Assembly: GCA_030431945.1 (NCBI GenBank)
Contig: JAUIIF010000323.1
Span: 1-5,700 of the forward strand
Direction of reading: 5' to 3'
Origin: Bacteroidia bacterium
Lineage (GTDB): Bacteria > Bacteroidota > Bacteroidia > Chitinophagales > Saprospiraceae
DNA: 5,700 bases
Both the position numbers and the translations under genes were made by a program. The notes beneath the pieces were generated by a model. That model was not told the origin of the DNA. It worked only from the letters and a program-made list of their open reading frames with translations, and made no database searches. Position 1 is the first letter of the stretch, and the number at the start of each line of letters is the position of its first letter. Shown here piece by piece: positions 1-5,700 of this stretch.

Positions 1-403
1 AGTTTGCATTGCCATTGATGGAGACAGTAACCGTCGTGGTGGCACCAACTGCGAGCGTGCCTGATGTGTTACTGAGAGAGACCCAGCTCTCGTTGCTGAG
101 CGCACTCCATTCCAGAGAAGAACCACCCGTATTTTCAATGGTGTATTGAATGGATGAAGGCAAAAACGGACCACCTTCCAAACCATCCGCCGAAAGTCCG
201 CCTGCTGCGCTTACTGTCATTGCGGCAGGGCCGGATCCAGTGCCCGTCAGCAGGATGTCGAATGGATTTTCATCCGGATCGTTACTGGTGACTTCGATGG
301 CGGCAGTGCGAGTTCCGATATCGCCCGGTGTGAAAGTCACGTTGAAAGTCGTGCTGGCCCCCGGCGCAAGTGTGTTGGCTCCGAGCGCGCCAAGCGCATA
401 ACC
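1..403 (-). CDS. Internal fragment of a choice-of-anchor D (ASH-like) plus BACON-like surface protein, partial at both ends
   Basis: Reading the minus strand in codons aligned at bases 2-4 gives an open frame of about 134 residues that reads as tandem Ig-like modules. Bases about 403-225 give the end of an ASH/HYDIN-like (choice-of-anchor D) module: YALGALGANTLAPGAS, then TFNVTFTPGDIGTRTAAIEV, SNDPDENPF and a closing LLTGTG. Bases about 220-1 give a BACON-like module, with YTIENTGGSSLEWSALS followed by WVSLSNTSGTLAVGATT and TVTVSI; its two Trp codons are at 107-109 and 83-85. Such modules are known from large secreted or cell-surface proteins, where they act as spacers or bind carbohydrate or protein; a specific role cannot be read here. 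The 3' end lies beyond base 1. The 5' end is missing because the sequence changes to TamB coding DNA near 390-412. No signal peptide or start codon is visible. These repeats are widespread (Verrucomicrobiota, Planctomycetota, Bacteroidota), so they do not place the host. Confidence 0.85.
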
Positions 404-412
404 AGCCTGATG
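390..412. other. Abrupt junction between two divergent coding sequences, both missing their 5' ends
   Basis: On the minus strand the ASH-type pattern is convincing up to about base 403 (residues GYALGALG). On the plus strand TamB-like sequence is convincing from a little after 410, and the frame reads on upstream as ITSL before the ATG. The two candidate reading regions touch or overlap by a few bases, leaving no room for a promoter, ribosome binding site or signal peptide. The two frames are codon-aligned. The minus frame therefore stays open into TamB up to a TAG complementary to the CTA codon at 1085-1087, and the plus frame stays open back to a TGA at 155-157, so the breakpoint cannot be placed more exactly. 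It could be an assembly chimera or a true inversion or deletion endpoint. Confidence 0.6.
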
Positions 413-3400
413 CAGCAGATCGATCAGGAAGTTGTCGACACCAATGACACTTTCATCCACTTCGTTGCCAACAGTATTGAGATCATCGACGGCAGTTACC
501 TGCTCGACAATTTCCGCAAGGAGCCTATTGCCACGGCAGACATTACGGCCATCGATTTTGCCCGCCTCGGCACCAGCAATATTGATCTGGAACTCACTGA
601 AGTGGATTTCTACAAAAGTGAATTCACCGGCAAGCTCAAACACCTCAGCGTCGAGGAGAAATCGGGTTTTATTCTGGACCGGCTGAGCGTGCAGGACCTC
701 AAGGTCACCCCCACCGAACTTCAGATGTATGACCTGAAACTGGAAACGGCCACCAGCTCCCTGTCCGACAGCCTGCGTTTCAGCTTCCCACGTGGCTGGA
801 GCAGCTGGTCCGAATTCAACGACCGGGTGAGAATGGACATCCGGGTAAAGAACAGCGATGTAGCCGTTCGTGATATTCTCTACTTTGCCCGCAAGTTGCG
901 GTTTAACCAGTTCTTCCGGGACAACCAACTGCAGAAAATCAACATCGGTGGTCAGTTCAGTGGCCCCGTAAACAACCTGAGGGGAAGGGACGTCCAGCTG
1001 GCGCTCGACCGGTACACCAGCCTCCAGGGAAGTTTTGGCTCCAGAAATCTGACGATCAAGGGGTCGGAACTGCTCAACCTTGACCTACGACGGCTCACCA
1101 CCAATATGAACACCCTCCGGCGGCTGATTCCGGCGTTCAGGCCCCCGGCCAATTTCGACCGCCTGGGCCGCCTGCAGTTCAGCGGGAAATTTGACGGGTT
1201 CTTCACTGACTTCTTCGCCAGCGGCAACCTGAAGTCCGACATTGGCAGCGCAGCTTTCGATATGGCCCTGGTAACGGCAGAGGGTGCCGCACCGGCTACC
1301 TACAACGGTGAACTCAGCCTGGACGATTTCGACCTGGGTACCTGGCTGGACAACCCAGACTTTGGCACCATCAGCCTGAACGGCACGATCAACAACGGCA
1401 TTGGCATCGACGCCAATTCCGCCAAAGCCGACCTGGAAGCCACTATCCGCGACTTCACCTTCCGCAATTATACTTACGCCAATGCCGTGATTGACGGGCG
1501 GCTCGAGGATCGCTTCTTCAACGGACAATTTAACATTACGGACGATAACATTGACTTCAGTTTCCTCGGAGAACTTGATTTCCGGGACTCTATTCCAACT
1601 TTCGATTTTGATGCCGTCGTCGGTGAATTTGACCTGTACGCCCTCAATCTGAGCAAAAGGCCTATTGCCCTCTCCGGAGGCATTGACCTTAACCTGATCG
1701 GGAAAAACTTCCGGGAGATGGAAGGGCGCGTGGCCCTGGACAGCTTTAATATTCTGATTGACACCGTATCCGTGGCCCTGGACAGCCTGCTCGCCTACAG
1801 CATTTTCAATGAACAGGGCCAGAAAGTGGTGAAGTTGGAAAGTGACCTGGCCCAGGGAGAGCTGATTGGCCGCTTTGATCTCGACGAGGTCACCAGCAGC
1901 CTGACTGATTTTTTAATCCGCTACTACCCCAACTGGGCCACCAGGCTTAAGATAAAACCACCCCGCAACCTGCCCGCCCCCAATCGCTTTAGTTTCGACC
2001 TCAACATCACCGACTCCCGGGGGTTGAACCGCTTGATTGCGCCCAAGCTGGGCGCATTGAAGGATGTCCACCTGAGTGGCAGTTACGACGGCTTTGTTGA
2101 CACCCTCGACGTAGAACTTACGGCCCCCTCCCTTGCTTTTGGTGACTTTATCCTCAAAGACTTCATCCTGAGTGCCAATAGTGAACGGGGCGAAGGAGAA
2201 CTGGACTTTGCCGTCGACTCCACCATCGTCAATGGCCGGCCACTACTGAATCGGTTAACCCTGCTCAGCCTCGTCGATAATGACCTGATTGATTTCGGCA
2301 TCACTTACGGTGGCGACAAGGATAACATTTTGCTGGACAGGATTAACCTGGACGGAGAACTAAGCCTCCCCGACAGCTTTAACTTCGAGCTGCGCTTCGA
2401 CGAATCAGAGCTGGAAATATTCCAGCAGCGCTGGAATATTCGCAGTGGCAACTACGTCATCTTCGGGCCGGACTATATCGACACCCAGAATTTTGCCCTG
2501 CGCAGCGGACGCCGGACCATTCGGCTGAATAAATTCGGGGAACGGGGCCTGGACCTGGACCTTATAAATATGGACCTGTCGCTGATTGACTCCATTTGGG
2601 ACTACCCTCAATTAGATTTCAGCGGGGACGTCAGCGTAAATATTTCCGTGGCCGACGTATTCCGCCAGAAAGGCCTCCGGGCCCAGGTAAGATCGGACAC
2701 CTTTTTGATGAATGGAGACGACTACGGCTACTTGCGGATCGATGCTTCGGCCCCTAACCCGAAAGATAAGCTCACGGCCTACCTGAACCTGAACCGGGAT
2801 ACGGCCCAGCTCATCGCCGAAGCCACTTACAACCTGGCGGACCTGGTGAGCAGCGACCCGCTTCCCGCCCAGCGCAAAAAACACCTCGACCTGCGGGTCA
2901 ATATCATGGGCTACCCGCTCGACCTTGCCCGGTACTGGGTCGGAGGTTCGGTATCTGACATTACGGGGCTTTTCAACGCTGAGCTTAAGGTGGTAGGACC
3001 GCCCCAGGGACTGAACGTAAGCGGCAACATCAACGCCCTTGGCGGAGCCTTCACCATTGACTATCTGCAAACGCGGTACCGGTATTACCAGAGTGTCGTC
3101 AACATTAATAACAACCTGTTTGACCTGACGGGCACCCGCCTGATCGATCGTTTCGGCAACGGCGCGACCCTGAAAGGAGGAGTGACCCATAATCGTTTGA
3201 AAAATCTGGGGCTTAACGCCCAGATTACTACCGATCGCTTTCTGGCCCTCGACCTCGCCCCCGGGCAAAACCCCAACTTTTACGGCATTGCGATTGGCAG
3301 CGGAGCCGTATTCTTCACCGGCAACTTCCGCCAGCCGGACATTTACGTGCGGGCCAACGTAGGCAAGGATTCCCGGCTTTCCATCCCCGTGGATTATGGT

Positions 3401-4588
3401 TCGGAGGCCGGCCCGATTGAAAACGTCCGTTTCGTCAATCGCAATGTCTACGTGGAGGAGGAAACCACCGAAGTAGCGGAAGACCCGTCCGGCGTCAGCC
3501 TTGAACTGGAGTTAACCGTTACGGATGAAGCCGTGGGGGAAATTATTTTTGACGAAGAAGTAGGCGACATCCTGCGGGGCCAGGGCAACGGTAACCTGAC
3601 GCTGCGTATTCCCCGCGATGGTGACCTCGAAATGTTCGGCACCTACACCATTTCCGAAGGAAATTACCTCTTCACTTTCGCTAACATTATCAATAAGGAA
3701 TTTTCCGTGCGTCCGGGTGGTACCGTTACCTGGACGGGGGATCCCTTCGCGGCCAGTATTGACATCGAAGCAGATTACGAAAACCTGAAAGCGCCTATCC
3801 TGAATTTCATCCAGGAATACCTGGTCACTGACGTCAACAATACCCTGACGACCGATGCCAGCCGGGCCACCGACATCGACCTCACGTTGGGGCTCTCCGG
3901 CATTCTGACCAAGCCCAACATCAACTTTGACGTCGGCTTTCCTAACCTTGATGGTCAGCTCGAAAGCTACGCCAACAATAAACGTCGGTTGTTACTGCTC
4001 GACCAAAATGAGCTGAACCGGCAGGTCTTCGGGCTGATCGTAGCCGGGCAATTCTTGCCCTCTGACCTCTCCTTCAGCGGCACGGACGTGGTCGTTAACA
4101 CCGTAAGTGAGTGGCTGTCTAATTACGTCAGTCTCCTCCTGAATGACTTGGTTCGTGATGCCTTTGGCGAAGATGCCTTCATCTCCAATTTCGATTTTGA
4201 CGTTGCTTACAACAGCTACCGCAACGCCAGCCTGAGCAATTCGACCTCGAATACCCGGGGCTCTGCTTTCGAGTTTTCCGTAAGTCGCGACATCAACAAC
4301 CGGCTCACGTTACGACATGACCTGAATGTGTTCAATAATGATGCTTTTGCGAGTTCAACCTCTTCCGGCACCTTTGTCGGTAACAACCTGGTCCTGGAGT
4401 ATTACCTGAACGATTCCCGTAGCCTTAAAATCAGGGGCTACGAGCGGCTGGAACCCGATATTGCGGGGGGAAGGCGGCTGCAGGTAGGTACCGGCCTTAG
4501 CTGGCGGCGGGAATTCGATAGCCTCAAGGAGTTCTTTGCGAGCTTCCGTAAAGATGTACAACGAACGCGGGATCGGGAAGCGCAATAA
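410..4588 (+). CDS. tamB: TamB-type translocation/assembly module protein (DUF490 family), N-terminally incomplete
   Basis: This is a 1392-residue open frame ending in TAA. TamB proteins are anchored in the inner membrane, span the periplasm as a long beta-sheet groove, and work with an Omp85 partner in outer-membrane assembly or lipid supply. Residues 1 to about 930 are alternating beta-strand, Asp/Leu/Phe-rich AsmA/TamB-like sequence with recurring G-x-F/Y-x-G turns (residues 176-190, 257-270, 555-567). Residues from about 930 to the end form the conserved TamB C-terminal domain. Its hallmarks are GTYTISEGNYLF at 1077, GTVTWTGDPFAASIDIEADY at 1104, LGLSGILTKPNI at about 1160, and NRQVFGLIVAGQFLP at 1203, followed by an amphipathic strand-rich tail. 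The start at 410 is only the first ATG: it has no visible Shine-Dalgarno sequence, and the expected N-terminal transmembrane anchor and about 200-300 residues are absent. Bacteroidota homologues are usually about 1400-1700 residues. The gene is cut at the 390-412 junction; the 3' end is intact. Family assignment is firm, the exact start is not. Confidence 0.93.
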   Translation: MQQIDQEVVDTNDTFIHFVANSIEIIDGSYLLDNFRKEPIATADITAIDFARLGTSNIDLELTEVDFYKSEFTGKLKHLSVEEKSGFILDRLSVQDLKVTPTELQMYDLKLETATSSLSDSLRFSFPRGWSSWSEFNDRVRMDIRVKNSDVAVRDILYFARKLRFNQFFRDNQLQKINIGGQFSGPVNNLRGRDVQLALDRYTSLQGSFGSRNLTIKGSELLNLDLRRLTTNMNTLRRLIPAFRPPANFDRLGRLQFSGKFDGFFTDFFASGNLKSDIGSAAFDMALVTAEGAAPATYNGELSLDDFDLGTWLDNPDFGTISLNGTINNGIGIDANSAKADLEATIRDFTFRNYTYANAVIDGRLEDRFFNGQFNITDDNIDFSFLGELDFRDSIPTFDFDAVVGEFDLYALNLSKRPIALSGGIDLNLIGKNFREMEGRVALDSFNILIDTVSVALDSLLAYSIFNEQGQKVVKLESDLAQGELIGRFDLDEVTSSLTDFLIRYYPNWATRLKIKPPRNLPAPNRFSFDLNITDSRGLNRLIAPKLGALKDVHLSGSYDGFVDTLDVELTAPSLAFGDFILKDFILSANSERGEGELDFAVDSTIVNGRPLLNRLTLLSLVDNDLIDFGITYGGDKDNILLDRINLDGELSLPDSFNFELRFDESELEIFQQRWNIRSGNYVIFGPDYIDTQNFALRSGRRTIRLNKFGERGLDLDLINMDLSLIDSIWDYPQLDFSGDVSVNISVADVFRQKGLRAQVRSDTFLMNGDDYGYLRIDASAPNPKDKLTAYLNLNRDTAQLIAEATYNLADLVSSDPLPAQRKKHLDLRVNIMGYPLDLARYWVGGSVSDITGLFNAELKVVGPPQGLNVSGNINALGGAFTIDYLQTRYRYYQSVVNINNNLFDLTGTRLIDRFGNGATLKGGVTHNRLKNLGLNAQITTDRFLALDLAPGQNPNFYGIAIGSGAVFFTGNFRQPDIYVRANVGKDSRLSIPVDYGSEAGPIENVRFVNRNVYVEEETTEVAEDPSGVSLELELTVTDEAVGEIIFDEEVGDILRGQGNGNLTLRIPRDGDLEMFGTYTISEGNYLFTFANIINKEFSVRPGGTVTWTGDPFAASIDIEADYENLKAPILNFIQEYLVTDVNNTLTTDASRATDIDLTLGLSGILTKPNINFDVGFPNLDGQLESYANNKRRLLLLDQNELNRQVFGLIVAGQFLPSDLSFSGTDVVVNTVSEWLSNYVSLLLNDLVRDAFGEDAFISNFDFDVAYNSYRNASLSNSTSNTRGSAFEFSVSRDINNRLTLRHDLNVFNNDAFASSTSSGTFVGNNLVLEYYLNDSRSLKIRGYERLEPDIAGGRRLQVGTGLSWRREFDSLKEFFASFRKDVQRTRDREAQ

Positions 4589-4845
4589 CCAGTTACCTTC
4601 TGCCTTTACCCCTAGCAGGAAAAAAGGGGAGCAGATACACTTTATTCGCCCACGTGGTCTGCCACTGCCTGGCCCGCCTTTACGGCGAATCGTTCCTCAA
4701 TCCTACCAGTTAAGGATGGTCCGGAACCTGAAAAATGACTTGAACGAAAGGTGGCTTAACCCGGGCCTTCGGGCGCATCAGGCGCGGCCGCAGGTGCCAA
4801 ACATTTTCCGGAGAAGCAGTGCAGGATCAGCGTTTAGCTGCAATA
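4589..4845. other. Spacer between convergent genes, with weak hairpins and no supported gene
   Basis: This 257-base gap lies between the TAA of tamB and the TAA of the beta-helix gene. Both genes point into it, so it should contain transcription ends, but no classical hairpin followed by a T-run is present. Two weak hairpins can be drawn: CCCCT at 4609-4613 against AGGGG at 4625-4629 with an 11-base A-rich loop, and a 3-bp GCC/GGC stem at 4765-4774 closing a TTCG tetraloop of the stable C(UUCG)G type. Neither is convincing as an intrinsic terminator. A plus-strand frame (ATG at 4554, stop at 4866-4868) crosses the gap but has a Pro/Arg-rich composition that matches no family I recognise. No tRNA or other RNA gene was seen. 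Confidence 0.7.
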
Positions 4846-5700
4846 TTAACGACGAACCGTTGGGGTGAGGCTTCCACCACCGTTTGCCCGCGCCTTATCG
4901 GCAATTGACTTAGAAACACCGTTACCGGTTACATCATCGCCCAGGATAGAGTCGTTACCGACGAAGGAACAATCCTCCAGTACGGGCTCGGTTTCTCCGT
5001 TATCGTTGGTGATGTTGTAGATGGCCGCACCGTTCATCAGGGAGACGTTATTAATGAAGGAGCAACCGATCAGTAACGGGCTGGAGTTGCCGTTCGTTCC
5101 GTTATTGGTCATTCCTGCACCGGAGTTACTGCTGTTGTTTTCAAAAACACAGTCACGGAAAATAGGGCTGGCCACCGTGGCAATGCCCATATTGTAAACA
5201 GCGCCGCCGTTGAAATCAGCAGTATTCTCAATAAAAGTACAGTTGATAAAAGATGGCCGGCCGGCAGCGACCAGGACCGCGCCGCCATTGTGTGCCTTAT
5301 TTTGGGTAAAGGAGCAATTAAGGATCTGGTGATTGGCCAGCGGAGCACCTGCCTTAATGAACAAGCCGGCACCGGCGCTGCCAAAATCAACACCTTCTTT
5401 GAAATTGCGGCTGGAGCCGTTCTGGATCAGGAAGCCATCCAAGGTAGAGGAAAGCGCGCCCCCTGAGAGCATGGTAACTACCGTGTAAACATTGTCTGCG
5501 TGGTACCCTTCCGTACCTATGTCTCCGCAAAGCGTCGTCATTTTGCCCGCCATGCGGTCTGCCACCTGGTTTTCTCCGCCGGTAAAACCACCGTAAACCT
5601 TCACGCCGGGAGCAATGGTGAAGGTAGCAGCACGGTTGTTGGCAGTATTGGGACGGTAAACACCGCTCAGAACCCACACCTCATCTCCGGCAACCGCCAT
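4846..5700 (-). CDS. Right-handed parallel beta-helix repeat protein (polymorphic outer-membrane-protein-like), 5' partial
   Basis: The visible 284 residues are the C-terminal part of an exported repeat protein. Residues 5-40 (GDEVWVLSGVYRP, then GVKVYGGFTGGEN) and 59-75 (GDIGTEGYHADNVYTVV) are the conserved entry region of Bacteroidota beta-helix proteins, followed by STLDGFLIQNG at 85-95. Five rungs then repeat a core of hydrophobic-x-x-Cys-x-Phe-x-x-Asn: ILNCSFTQN (126), FINCTFIEN (151), FRDCVFENN (181), LIGCSFINN (210) and LEDCSFVGN (241). They are spaced 25-31 residues apart, and most are followed by a GGA or GAG/GAA turn. This fold is typical of adhesins, autotransporter-like surface proteins and polysaccharide-acting enzymes; no catalytic residues are identifiable. 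The Met at base 5700 is almost certainly internal, because the family continues N-terminally and a signal peptide would be expected upstream. The protein ends in SLTPTVRR without a recognisable type IX secretion C-terminal domain. It is convergent with tamB. Confidence 0.9.
   Translation of the reverse strand: MAVAGDEVWVLSGVYRPNTANNRAATFTIAPGVKVYGGFTGGENQVADRMAGKMTTLCGDIGTEGYHADNVYTVVTMLSGGALSSTLDGFLIQNGSSRNFKEGVDFGSAGAGLFIKAGAPLANHQILNCSFTQNKAHNGGAVLVAAGRPSFINCTFIENTADFNGGAVYNMGIATVASPIFRDCVFENNSSNSGAGMTNNGTNGNSSPLLIGCSFINNVSLMNGAAIYNITNDNGETEPVLEDCSFVGNDSILGDDVTGNGVSKSIADKARANGGGSLTPTVRR

Noticed and set aside
150..401. Plus-strand frame of 83 codons starting at ATG 150
   Set aside because: It is antisense to the ASH/BACON coding frame, which shows clear domain patterns. 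The plus-strand product is low-complexity Pro/Ser/Val sequence with no family resemblance.
404..1084. Continuation of the ASH/BACON minus frame into the tamB region, which stays open to the stop complementary to 1085-1087
   Set aside because: The minus translation beyond about 403 loses the beta-sandwich repeat pattern, while the plus strand reads as TamB. The openness reflects codon-aligned antisense reading, not a longer gene.
1085..1528. Minus-strand frame (147 codons) inside tamB
   Set aside because: It is an antisense shadow in the frame complementary to tamB codons, with no motifs.
2612..3268. Long minus-strand frame (218 codons) inside tamB
   Set aside because: It is an antisense shadow inside a region with clear TamB homology on the plus strand. 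Such frames stay open when TTA, CTA and TCA codons are rare in the sense gene; its translation shows no recognisable domain.
4609..4629. Possible intrinsic terminator CCCCT...AGGGG
   Set aside because: It has only a five-base stem with an 11-base loop and no T-run on either strand, so it is not reported as a terminator.
5109..5677. Two other minus-strand frames overlapping the beta-helix gene
   Set aside because: They are out-of-frame shadows; the repeat pattern and Cys ladder lie in the frame that ends at 4846.

Overview
The window holds one long gene that can be read to its end, flanked by two gene fragments that run off the window edges. The long gene (about 410-4588, + strand) encodes a TamB-type translocation/assembly protein of the Bacteroidota style. 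At the right (4846-5700, - strand) is the 3' part of a secreted right-handed parallel beta-helix repeat protein. At the left (1 to about 403, - strand) is an internal fragment of a surface or secreted protein built from an ASH-like (choice-of-anchor D) module followed by a BACON-like module. The TamB C-terminal motifs and the style of the beta-helix protein suggest a marine Bacteroidota, possibly Saprospiria/Lewinella-like. That placement comes from recognising protein families, not from a marker gene.

Layout: 1 to about 403 is coding DNA on the - strand with neither gene end present. At about 390-412 this passes directly into + strand TamB coding sequence with no spacer, promoter or ribosome binding site between them. 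The TamB frame then runs 1392 codons without interruption to TAA at 4586-4588. A 257-base spacer (4589-4845) separates it from the convergent beta-helix gene, which ends with TAA at 4846-4848 and continues leftwards in protein terms past base 5700.

The main oddity is the left junction. TamB there lacks its N-terminal membrane anchor and an estimated 200-300 residues, and the ASH/BACON gene lacks its 5' end at the same place. Two divergent genes that have both lost their 5' ends with no intergenic DNA fit either a chimeric assembly join or a real rearrangement, not a normal divergent gene pair. Antisense frames stay open on both sides, so reading frame alone cannot fix the join.

Functionally, TamB would span the periplasm and work with an Omp85 partner (TamA/BamA type) in building or supplying the outer membrane. 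The two flanking proteins look like exported surface or extracellular proteins. Nothing shows that the three form one operon or pathway. I found no RNA genes, CRISPR arrays, insertion sequences or phage genes, and no convincing undescribed system.
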